DNA of 5,412 nt from Victivallales bacterium (GTDB lineage: Bacteria > Verrucomicrobiota > Lentisphaeria > Oligosphaerales > Lenti-02), in assembly GCA_018648945.1 (NCBI GenBank), contig JABGQJ010000544.1, positions 1-5,412 on the forward strand, read 5' to 3'. Shown here in pieces: positions 1 to 5,412 of the stretch (position 1 is the first letter of the stretch; each line of letters opens with the position of its first letter). A program made the position numbers and the translations under genes. The notes beneath the pieces were generated by a model, which ran no database searches, was not told the origin of the DNA, and saw only the letters and a list, made by a program, of their open reading frames with translations.

Positions 1-2
1 GC

Positions 3-89
3 GCCGTTCACTTCGCGCAGTCTTACGGCAGGGGCAGCATAGCTTCGGGACATCTCGCGTACCTCTTGGGAATCGTTCCCGAAACCTAG
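3..89 (+). CDS. Possible C-terminal end of an upstream gene (partial)
   Basis: Reading from base 3, the frame is open from the window edge to a TAG at 87-89 and gives 28 residues beginning AVHFAQSYGRGSIASG and ending YLLGIVPET. About two thirds of its codons end in G or C, in keeping with real genes here, and the peptide looks more protein-like than the other forward frames. The stretch GSIASGHLAYLLGI loosely resembles the small helix-turn-helix found at the end of some short antitoxin or ImmA-type proteins, but this is only a resemblance. If real, it ends 92 bases before the sulfatase start on the same strand. The fragment is too short to assign a function, and chance openness cannot be excluded. 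Confidence 0.35.
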   Translation, partial: AVHFAQSYGRGSIASGHLAYLLGIVPET

Positions 90-181
90 GCTCTGCCTGC
101 CCGCGCGTCCAGCGGTTGACTGTGCCAACGTCGGAGATAGCTTGCCAGGTACCATACTCATCCACCACGGGGAGCCCATTC

Positions 182-1627
182 ATGTCCCGCCCGCCGAACG
201 TGCTGCTTTTCATCATGGACGACCAGACGCCGGACACGATTCGGGCGCTGGGGAACCCCCACATCCACACGCCCCACCTGGACAGCCTGGCCGAGCGTGG
301 GGTATTTCTGCGCCCCTACACGACGGTTCCCGTCTGTACGCCGGGGCGGGCCGAACTGCTCACCGGGCGCACGGCGCTGCGCAATGGCTGCGACTGGTTT
401 GGCAGGCCCATCGATGGCTCTCTCACCCTCCTTCCCCAGGCGTTGAACGCGGAGGGCTACCACTGCTGCCACGTGGGCAAATGGCATAACGATGGGCATC
501 CCCGCGACCGTGGCTACCAGGAGACCCACTTCGTCTTCCCCGGCGATCTGGCGGCGCCCTATACCAGCCAGACCTTCACCTACTACGATGGGGACGAGTT
601 GGTCACCGGGCACAGTACCGAACTACTCTGCGAGCGGGCCACCGAGTTTGTCGAACGCGCGCCGGACGACCAGCCTTGGTTCTGCTATGTGGCCCTCCAT
701 TCGCCGCACGACCCACGTGTCTGCCCCGAGCCCTTCATGAGCATGTACGATCACATGCTCCCCCCCTTGCCCGAGAACTACCAGCCCGAGCACCCCTTCG
801 ACAACGGCGACATGCTGATCCGCGACGAACGCCTGGCGGGCTTCCCCCGCCGTCAGAGCGAGATCATCCGCCACCGGGCCGATTACTACGCGATGATCAG
901 CCATCATGACCACTGGATCGGGCGCGTGCTCGCCGCCTTGGCGCGACGCGGCATGACCGACGACACGGTCGTGGTCTTCACTTCGGATCACGGTCTGGCC
1001 TGTGGTTGCCACGGGCTGATGGGCAAGGAGAACCTCTACGAGCACAGCGCCCGCGTGCCCCTGATCGTGGCCGGCCCCGGCATCCCGCAGGGGGAACGGC
1101 ATGACCGCGAATGCCTCTGCGGACACTACGATTTCCTGCCCACCTTGCTCACTCTCCTGGATCTGCCCGTGCCCGAAACCGTTGAGGGCATCAGCACGCA
1201 TGAGGTAATCCTGGGTCAGCGCGATACCGTCCGCGACACCATCTGTGCTGCCTACCGCGACTGCATGCGCATGGCCCGCGACGCGCGCTACAAGATGATC
1301 TACTACCCACACATCGATCGCACCCAGCTCTTCGACGTGCTCGACGACCCTGAAGAGACGAATGACCTGCTCGCTTCTTGGCGACGGGATGCCGAAGGCC
1401 GCTGTTGCCCGCCTCCCGGCACGCCCGAGGGTCCTGCCAACAGCCCCGATCCCGCTCCCTGTTCGACCACCTTTAACAACCCGCTCTACAGCCCCGCGAT
1501 CCCGCGCGCGGAGGCCGATGGGATCGTGCGGAGGCTGCGGGCGGCCCTGCTTGCCTGGCAGGAGGCGAATCAGGATCCCATCCTGTCTTCCTGCCGTGAC
1601 CGGTGGGGCGATTGCCGGACCGGTTGA
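182..1627 (+). CDS. Type I (formylglycine-dependent) sulfatase
   Basis: This is a 481-residue member of the alkaline phosphatase-like sulfatase superfamily, which hydrolyses sulfate esters. The substrate cannot be read from the sequence. The N-terminus NVLLFIMDDQ supplies the metal-binding Asp pair (D13, D14). The sulfatase signature C52-T-P-G-R56 followed by AELLTGR contains the cysteine that is converted to formylglycine. Other conserved blocks are GKWH (K100, H102), LHSPHDP (173-178), TSDHG (D269, H270) with K282, and the C-terminal LFDVLDDPEETNDLL (383-397). I chose ATG 182 because GGGGAG lies 7 bases upstream; an in-frame TTG at 116 would add only non-conserved residues. There is no signal peptide, so the protein looks cytoplasmic unless exported in another way. 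It has 18 cysteines and a Pro/Cys-rich loop (about 401-441) that separates the ETNDLL block from the last helix. A Cys-type enzyme needs an activating FGE or anSME, and neither is in the window. The frame continues beyond the TGA (see findings). Confidence 0.95.
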   Translation: MSRPPNVLLFIMDDQTPDTIRALGNPHIHTPHLDSLAERGVFLRPYTTVPVCTPGRAELLTGRTALRNGCDWFGRPIDGSLTLLPQALNAEGYHCCHVGKWHNDGHPRDRGYQETHFVFPGDLAAPYTSQTFTYYDGDELVTGHSTELLCERATEFVERAPDDQPWFCYVALHSPHDPRVCPEPFMSMYDHMLPPLPENYQPEHPFDNGDMLIRDERLAGFPRRQSEIIRHRADYYAMISHHDHWIGRVLAALARRGMTDDTVVVFTSDHGLACGCHGLMGKENLYEHSARVPLIVAGPGIPQGERHDRECLCGHYDFLPTLLTLLDLPVPETVEGISTHEVILGQRDTVRDTICAAYRDCMRMARDARYKMIYYPHIDRTQLFDVLDDPEETNDLLASWRRDAEGRCCPPPGTPEGPANSPDPAPCSTTFNNPLYSPAIPRAEADGIVRRLRAALLAWQEANQDPILSSCRDRWGDCRTG

Positions 1628-1708
1628 GGCCGGTTGCACGGCAACTTCCCGCAGACTATCTTCCTGGGTACGCCCCGATACCTGCAGCCCATCCGCATGG
1701 AAGACTAG
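1628..1708 (+). other. Coding-like in-frame continuation of the sulfatase after its TGA
   Basis: After the TGA at 1625-1627 the sulfatase frame stays open for 26 codons and ends at TAG 1706-1708. The peptide contains HGNFPQTIFLGTPRYLQP and ends IRMED. Of the 26 codons, 22 end in G or C, as in the genes around it. The TAG lies 5 bases before the next gene's ATG, which is typical operon spacing. Read plainly, this is either the former C-terminus, now cut off by a nonsense change, or a readthrough tail. A sequencing error at the TGA is also possible. I do not claim that it is translated. Confidence 0.4.
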
Positions 1709-1713
1709 CACCC

Positions 1714-2367
1714 ATGAACCGAGACATCCTCGCCGTCCTGTTCTCCGCGTCCCTCCTCGCTCTGCCCGCCCTCGCGCAGGAAAAGACCGAGCCAGCCCGC
1801 CCGCCTGCACCAGCGAAGCCCGCTGCGAGGACCCTCGCCGGCAAGCCGAATGTCGTGGCACCAGCGGCCAAGCCGGTCCGTCCCCCCAGCCAGCACGCAA
1901 GTGAGGTCTTGAAGCTCAGCAAACGGCAGCGCCAACTGGCTCAGGATCTGGTCCGGATGCGCGCCAAGATCAGCAAGGAGCATCCCGAATTGGGCGACAA
2001 GATGGACGCGGTCATGTCCGAGGCCATGAAGCTGCGCAAACAGGCAGCCCTGTTGGCACGGCAGGCCCGGGAGCTCAAAAAGAAGTCCAACGAGATGATG
2101 GTCAATGGGAGGGACACGCTGTTCGGCGAGGTGGATCCCGCCTTTGCAGTGAAGCGCAAGGAGCTTGCCGAGGTCTCGGACCAATTCACGAAGCTCCGCG
2201 CCAAGGCCCGGCAGGAGCAGCACAAGAGACGGCAGGAGGAAGCCCGGCAGTTCTCGGGCAAGCAGTCGCAGAAACCCTCGATCCGGCCGGCAACGCCCCC
2301 CGCTCCCGGTGCCCCCGTTGTCCCTGCCGCTCCTGCGGCCTCAAAGGCCCCCAAAGCCGGGAAGTAG
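1714..2367 (+). CDS. Secreted/periplasmic coiled-coil protein of unknown function
   Basis: I do not recognise a family for this 217-residue protein. ATG 1714 opens a clear signal peptide: a short charged start (MNRD), a hydrophobic core (about 5-18) and an ALA-Q cleavage site after residue 21. A Pro/Ala/Lys-rich linker (24-60) follows. Then comes a long charged helical region (about 62-180) rich in Lys, Arg, Glu, Gln and Ala with heptad-like Leu/Met spacing, so probably coiled coil, broken near VNGRDTLFGEVDP (130-142). The tail (188-217) is again Pro/Ala-rich and ends in AGK. The layout recalls small helical periplasmic proteins such as Skp/OmpH, but no sequence match supports that name. There are no cysteines and no enzyme motif. 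A weak GGAAG lies 10 bases upstream. The frame is open back to 1603, but only the 1714 start gives a signal peptide. It lies 86 bases after the sulfatase stop on the same strand and is probably cotranscribed with it. Confidence 0.8.
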   Translation: MNRDILAVLFSASLLALPALAQEKTEPARPPAPAKPAARTLAGKPNVVAPAAKPVRPPSQHASEVLKLSKRQRQLAQDLVRMRAKISKEHPELGDKMDAVMSEAMKLRKQAALLARQARELKKKSNEMMVNGRDTLFGEVDPAFAVKRKELAEVSDQFTKLRAKARQEQHKRRQEEARQFSGKQSQKPSIRPATPPAPGAPVVPAAPAASKAPKAGK

Positions 2368-2397
2368 GCGGGTAGCTTGGGCATCGGTGGCGGTCGC

Positions 2398-2514
2398 TGC
2401 CGGTACCTCAGAGCTGTTGCCATGTCCAGGCTTCCCCTGCTGCACGGTCCGCAGAGCGCAGCGCAGTGTTCCGGTCCAGGGGTGCCGGTACCATGGACGA
2501 CATGGACAATGGAC
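2398..2514. repeat. Small direct and inverted repeats in the convergent gap
   Basis: TGCCGGTACC occurs twice as a direct repeat (2398-2407 and 2483-2492), and each copy contains the palindrome GGTACC. Between the copies, CCCCTG (2434-2439) can pair with CAGGGG (2477-2482). CCATGTC (2420-2426) can pair with GACATGG (2499-2505). ATGGAC is repeated three times at 2493, 2502 and 2509. The stretch could fold, but the arms are unequal and no T-tract follows, so it is not a standard intrinsic terminator. It lies between the stop of the secreted protein and the 3' end of citrate synthase. Confidence 0.35.
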
Positions 2515-2639
2515 TTAGCGACGACGTGCTCCACGCCGCGCTTGTCCAGCTACTCGTCTACCTGGATCCCCGTGTCCGACACGAGAATCCCGGTAGCCGG
2601 CCTGCGTTGGGAATCAGCCCCTCTCGGCCAGCGGCTTGA
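2493..2639 (+). CDS. Candidate small protein, 48 residues, overlapping the citrate synthase 3' end
   Basis: ATG 2493 opens a 48-codon frame ending at TGA 2637-2639. It begins MDDMDNGLSDDVLHAALVQL, continues LVYLDPRVRHE, and ends in a Pro/Ser-rich tail. The first 31 residues look like a real acidic start plus an amphipathic helix, and most of their codons end in G or C. AGGGG lies 10 bases upstream, and a second ATG is at 2502. The last 26 bases overlap the citrate synthase 3' end on the opposite strand, so part of the tail is constrained by that gene. It is codirectional with the secreted protein, 125 bases after its stop. I do not recognise it. It could be a true small protein, the remnant of a longer gene, or a chance frame in GC-rich DNA. 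Confidence 0.35.
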   Translation: MDDMDNGLSDDVLHAALVQLLVYLDPRVRHENPGSRPALGISPSRPAA

Positions 2640-4032
2640 AGGAGCGGTCGAGGTCGCCGACGTAAATACCGCGGGGGCGGAAGATGCGGTTGTTCTTGAG
2701 GTACTCCAGCACGCGAGCCGTCCAGCCGGCCACGCGGGAGACCGCGAAGATCGGCGTGAACATCGCGGGCGGAATGCCGAGACAGGAATAGACGATCCCG
2801 GAGTAGAAATCCACGTTGGGGAAGATGCCCTTGCGCTCGCCGAGGACGGCGATGACCCGCTTCTCCAGCTCCTTGGCGGTCGCGAGCAACTTCTGCATGT
2901 CCTTGCGCCCGCTGCGCTCCACCAGGAACTCGGCCAACGGGCCGAGCACTCGGGCCCGGGGATCGTAGGCCTTGTAGACGCGATGGCCGAAGCCCATGAT
3001 CTTGGTCTTGTTCGCCCGGGCCTCCTTGTACCACGATCCCACGCGCCTTGCTGACCCAATCTGGTTGAGCATGTGGATCACCGCTTCGTTCGCGCCGCCG
3101 TGCAGGGGGCCGTTCAGCGCGCCGATCCCGGAGCCGATGGAGAAGTAGATGTCGGAAAGCGTGGAGGCGACTACCATCGCCGCGAAGGTGCTGGCGTTCA
3201 TCCCGTGGTCGGCATGGAGCGTCAGGCAGATATCCATAATCCGCGCCTCCACGGGGTAGGGGCGGCGGCCGGTCATCATGTAGAGGAGGTTCCCCGCATG
3301 GCTGAGCTCGGGATCGGGTTCGATGGGAAGGTGGCCCATGCGCACACGCTCGATCGCGGCAGTCAGCGTGCCAACGCCCGCGATCAAATGGTAGCAGGAC
3401 TCCAGGCCGCGGGCTTCGGATTGCTCGCGCTTGGCCTTGGCGGGACGCTGGGGGCGGTTGGCGTTGCGGTCGCTGAATTCGAACGCCGCCCGCTTGTCGC
3501 CTCCCTTCTTCTTCTCCATCGGGATGGTGTCCTCGTCCGAGGCAATGACCTTGGTTCCGGCGCTGGCCGCGCCGACCTGGTCGCGTTCGGTCTGGTACTG
3601 GCGCATGAGGTTCGTGCCCATGCGCAGCGCCGCCATGGGGTTCATGTCCTGCACGGGGAAGCCCATGATCAGGCGCAGGGTCTTGGGAATGAAGCGGAAC
3701 TCCTGCAGTTGGCTCGAGAAGTCGGCCAGGGCTTCCTTCTTCGGCAGGTTGCCATGCAGGAGCAGATAGGAGACCTCCTCGTAGCTGGTTTCCGCACAGA
3801 GGTCGAAGATGTCATACCCCCGGTAGATCAGAGCGCCGCGCGTACCATTGACATACCCGATCTTCGTCTCGCAGGCGATTGCCCCCTCCAAGCCTGGGCC
3901 CACCGTGCAGTCGACCGGCCAGGTGATCGGCTCGGTCAGTCCGGATTCGGGCTCGTTGGAGACTTCCTGGCGCGCCTTGGCGGCGGCCTGTTTGATGATA
4001 TCGGTGATGATTTTGGTGTTGGTTAGCGGCAT
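2614..4032 (-). CDS. gltA: Citrate synthase with a charged internal insert
   Basis: This 472-residue enzyme condenses oxaloacetate and acetyl-CoA to citrate at the entry of the TCA cycle in the cytoplasm. Conserved blocks appear in order: GLEGAIACET (47-56), YRGYDIFDL (70-78), NPMAALRMG (131-139), LHADHGMNAST (272-282), GPLHGGANEA (308-317), IMGFGHRVYKAYDPRA (345-360), NVDFYSGIVY (406-415), FTPIFAVSRVAGW (425-437) and NNRIFRPRG (447-455). They supply the catalytic His residues in HADH (273-276) and at 311, the catalytic Asp 408, and substrate-binding H350 and arginines. The protein is longer than the usual 370-430 residues for two reasons: an N-terminal extension of about 45 residues, and an insert at about 155-207 (bases about 3412-3570) rich in Lys, Arg, Asp and Glu. 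AGGAG lies 4 bases before the ATG. It ends convergent to the genes at the left. A 2-methylcitrate synthase cannot be excluded from motifs alone, but no prp genes are nearby, so citrate synthase is favoured. Confidence 0.96.
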   Translation of the reverse strand: MPLTNTKIITDIIKQAAAKARQEVSNEPESGLTEPITWPVDCTVGPGLEGAIACETKIGYVNGTRGALIYRGYDIFDLCAETSYEEVSYLLLHGNLPKKEALADFSSQLQEFRFIPKTLRLIMGFPVQDMNPMAALRMGTNLMRQYQTERDQVGAASAGTKVIASDEDTIPMEKKKGGDKRAAFEFSDRNANRPQRPAKAKREQSEARGLESCYHLIAGVGTLTAAIERVRMGHLPIEPDPELSHAGNLLYMMTGRRPYPVEARIMDICLTLHADHGMNASTFAAMVVASTLSDIYFSIGSGIGALNGPLHGGANEAVIHMLNQIGSARRVGSWYKEARANKTKIMGFGHRVYKAYDPRARVLGPLAEFLVERSGRKDMQKLLATAKELEKRVIAVLGERKGIFPNVDFYSGIVYSCLGIPPAMFTPIFAVSRVAGWTARVLEYLKNNRIFRPRGIYVGDLDRSFKPLAERG

Positions 4033-4098
4033 ACTGCTCCTGGGGTTGCGTTTCGGGTGCGGCTGCTCTCAACTTCGGTTTTTCCCATCTCGCCCCCT

Positions 4099-4130
4099 TG
4101 TATAAATAGGTGGCAATTGTCGAATTTCAA
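4099..4130 (-). promoter_or_regulatory. Probable promoter of citrate synthase
   Basis: This is an AT-rich island in otherwise GC-rich DNA, about 70-100 bases upstream of the citrate synthase start. On the minus strand TTGAAA (4125-4130) is followed after 16 bases by TATTTA (4103-4108), with TATACA overlapping it (4099-4104). The -35 element matches the sigma-70 consensus well; the -10 element is only partial. It would leave a leader of roughly 60 bases before the AGGAG. The placement suggests citrate synthase is transcribed on its own rather than from the gene upstream. Confidence 0.4.
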
Positions 4131-4153
4131 GAACGGCATTGACTGTTGCGCTT

Positions 4154-4174
4154 GGTCGGGTAGTGTACCCGGTC
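4154..4174. repeat. Small perfect hairpin in the thpR-gltA gap
   Basis: CGGGTA (4157-4162) and TACCCG (4166-4171) form a perfect 6-bp inverted repeat around GTG, extendable to 9 pairs with two G-T wobbles. It lies between the end of the phosphodiesterase gene and the citrate synthase promoter. Read on the minus strand there is no T-run after it, so it is a poor terminator for the gene upstream. On the plus strand GATTTT follows, but no plus-strand gene ends there. It may instead be an operator-like site. Confidence 0.3.
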
Positions 4175-4282
4175 GATTTTCGAGCCAAGACCTGGCCCAG
4201 AGCCAGCGTGCGTCTGGTTGCCCCTGTTCCGTTGGCGGGGTACCGTCCTCTGCCACGACGGGGGCACGTGGGTTTGCCCAGG

Positions 4283-4861
4283 CTAGGCGACCGTGAAGGG
4301 GAGCTTGGCGAGGGGTTTGTGGCTGGCACTCTCCTTGGCCAAGCTGCTGGCATAGAGCGTGGCGAAGCGAATGGGGGCGGTGCCAAATCGGTGCTCTGCA
4401 AAGGCAGCGATGGCCTCTTCAAGACGCCCCGCCGGCACGCGCGTTCCTCGCCGGACGCGGCCAAGCGTCAGATGCGGTCGGAAGCGGCGTGTCTCCGCTG
4501 GGAAGCCAAGAGTCGCCAGCGCGGCATCGACCCGCGTGGCGGCCTCCGTCAACCACTTGCATCCTCCACGGACCCCTGCCCAGAGCACGCTGGGTCGCCG
4601 AAGACTCGGGAATACGCCCAGCCCGGCGAAGGCGACGTGACCTTCCCCCAGCCCCGCCACGGCGTCGCGCGACACCGAGATGATCTCTGCCACCCGTTCC
4701 GCAGGGGTATCGCCGAGGAACTTGAGGGTAAGGTGCAGCGTTTCCGGGCGCACCCAACGCACACCCCGCAGAGCTGGGGCAAGCTCTCGACTCGCAGCCG
4801 CGAACGCAACGCGGAGCGGAGGCGATGGGTCGACGGCGATGAAGAGACGCAGCGGGGCCAT
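4283..4861 (-). CDS. thpR: RNA 2',3'-cyclic phosphodiesterase (2'-5' RNA ligase family)
   Basis: This 192-residue protein of the 2H phosphoesterase superfamily opens 2',3'-cyclic phosphate ends of RNA to a 2'-phosphate. Family members were first named LigT for 2'-5' ligase activity in vitro, and they act in the cytoplasm. Both catalytic HxTx motifs are present: H43-L-T45-L in PETLHLTLKFLGD and H130-L-T132-L in RFRPHLTLGR. The start RLFIAVDP is the usual first strand of the family, and the length is typical. I chose ATG 4861 because GGAAGG (4869-4874) lies 7 bases upstream. An in-frame ATG at 4876 would add five residues but has no such site. It is divergent from the FAD oxidoreductase, with 124 bases between the start codons. 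It is separated from citrate synthase by 250 bases, so probably not in an operon with it. No RNA repair partner such as RtcB is in the window. Confidence 0.93.
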   Translation of the reverse strand: MAPLRLFIAVDPSPPLRVAFAAASRELAPALRGVRWVRPETLHLTLKFLGDTPAERVAEIISVSRDAVAGLGEGHVAFAGLGVFPSLRRPSVLWAGVRGGCKWLTEAATRVDAALATLGFPAETRRFRPHLTLGRVRRGTRVPAGRLEEAIAAFAEHRFGTAPIRFATLYASSLAKESASHKPLAKLPFTVA

Positions 4862-4985
4862 GCGATGGCCTTCCATTCACACAATCCGGTGACGGTGGGG
4901 CTTGCCAATTGCCGGGAATGCACCAACGTACCACACGAACCGACCGGAGTGTACTGCACCACCAACCCCTTGGGGATCTGCGACC

Positions 4986-5412
4986 ATGTCTGACCTCACC
5001 CTGGCACCGCGCGTTTCGACCGTTCTCTGGCAAGGCGACGTTGTCGTGCTCGGAGCGACCTGGGCTGGCCTGGCCGCCGCCAAGGCGTGTGCAGCGCGTG
5101 GCTGGCGCACGTGCCTGCTGGAACAGGCCCCCGTTCTCGGCCTGGAAACCGGGGCTTGCTGGCGGACCGATCTGCCGGCGGGCGACTGCTTCTCCCGCGC
5201 CCGCGAGTTGGCGGCAGGGAAGGGCATGCCAGAGGATGGCCCGGCGGATGTGGTGCTGACCACCATTGCCTTTGATCAGGTGATGGCCGAGGCTGGCGTG
5301 ACCAGCTTTGTGCGGGTCATGCCGACCCGCGCCGTGGCCGCTGGCGACGGCAGACTCGGCGGCGTCGAAGTGGTCGGCAAGAGCGGTCGGCAACTGGTGA
5401 AGGCGAGCTTGG
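4986..5412 (+). CDS. FAD-dependent oxidoreductase, N-terminal part (runs off the window)
   Basis: ATG 4986 opens a frame with no stop up to the window end (142 codons). The start has the Rossmann dinucleotide-binding fold: strand DVVVLG (18-23), the glycine loop G23-A-T-W-A-G28 with helix LAAAKACAARG, and second strand RTCLLEQ (41-47), where E46 would bind the ribose of the FAD adenosine. The loop is GxTxxG rather than the textbook GxGxxG; this variant is common in FAD oxidoreductases of the FAD_oxidored type (as in GGTPAG). The residues before the Rossmann strand (1-16) do not form a signal peptide, so the protein looks cytoplasmic. GGGGA (4972-4976) lies 9 bases upstream of the ATG. It is divergent from the RNA phosphodiesterase. 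The substrate cannot be told because the C-terminal domain is missing. Confidence 0.85.
   Translation, partial: MSDLTLAPRVSTVLWQGDVVVLGATWAGLAAAKACAARGWRTCLLEQAPVLGLETGACWRTDLPAGDCFSRARELAAGKGMPEDGPADVVLTTIAFDQVMAEAGVTSFVRVMPTRAVAAGDGRLGGVEVVGKSGRQLVKASL

Noticed and set aside
116..181. TTG start extending the sulfatase by 22 residues
   Set aside because: The extension is not conserved-looking or a signal peptide, while ATG 182 has GGGGAG 7 bases upstream and starts right before the first catalytic strand.
1619..1650. Selenocysteine insertion at the sulfatase TGA
   Set aside because: Only short 4-5 bp stems surround the TGA, with no convincing bacterial SECIS, and no selenoprotein of this family is known to me with Sec at such a site.
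623..1900. Long minus-strand open frame (425 codons) opposite the sulfatase
   Set aside because: It lies antisense to a sulfatase with intact motifs; its composition (runs of Gly, Arg, Val, Ala, His) is that of a GC-rich shadow frame and no family is recognisable.
2571..2583. CGTGTCCGACACG as a terminator for citrate synthase
   Set aside because: The palindrome leaves almost no loop and no T-run follows on either strand, so it is not a convincing intrinsic terminator.
3073..4026. Plus-strand open frame (317 codons) opposite citrate synthase
   Set aside because: Fully antisense to a well-supported citrate synthase; the His/Gly/Val/Ala-rich translation has no recognisable motif.
4023..4256. 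Minus-strand 77-codon frame with GTG start between thpR and citrate synthase
   Set aside because: It overlaps the citrate synthase start, contains the AT-rich promoter-like stretch, has many A-ending codons unlike the neighbouring genes, and lacks a good ribosome binding site.
4139..4993. Plus-strand open frame (284 codons) opposite thpR
   Set aside because: Antisense to thpR, which carries both HxTx motifs; it has no recognisable domain and spans two gene boundaries.
4419..5393. Minus-strand open frame (324 codons) across the right end
   Set aside because: It runs over the phosphodiesterase in another frame and antisense to the FAD oxidoreductase, both of which have clear motifs; the translation is not protein-like.

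Overview
The window is GC-rich bacterial chromosomal DNA with strong G/C preference at third codon positions. It holds four well-supported genes (one cut by the right edge), one unrecognised secreted protein, one candidate micro-ORF and a possible gene tail at the left edge. A formylglycine-type sulfatase beside a nucleotide-binding FAD oxidoreductase with a GxTxxG motif is a mix often seen in Planctomycetes/Verrucomicrobia-like or Armatimonadota-like genomes. That placement is inference from family content only. No rRNA, tRNA, mobile element or CRISPR array is visible.

Left part (1-2367, + strand): a possible C-terminal fragment of an upstream gene (3-89) is followed by a type I sulfatase (182-1627). 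Next comes a signal-peptide-bearing, helical/coiled-coil protein with Pro/Ala-rich ends (1714-2367). The sulfatase frame stays open and coding-like for 26 codons after its TGA, and the next in-frame stop lies only 5 nt before the following gene. This suggests the sulfatase was, or still is, longer and forms a tight operon with that gene.

Middle (2368-4032): a short convergent region carries small repeats and a candidate 48-residue ORF (2493-2639) that overlaps the 3' end of a minus-strand citrate synthase (2614-4032). The citrate synthase keeps all the expected active-site motifs but has a charged insert of about 50 residues and an N-terminal extension.

Right part (4033-5412): a 250-bp gap holds a probable citrate synthase promoter and a small perfect hairpin. 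Beyond it lie a minus-strand RNA 2',3'-cyclic phosphodiesterase of the ThpR/LigT type (4283-4861) and a divergent FAD-dependent oxidoreductase that runs off the window. The 124-bp gap between these two start codons should hold both of their promoters.

The genes do not form one evident pathway: sulfate ester hydrolysis, TCA cycle entry, RNA end processing and an unknown redox reaction sit side by side. I see no clear new defence or mobile system. The points most worth checking are the sulfatase stop codon, the citrate synthase insert and the micro-ORF.
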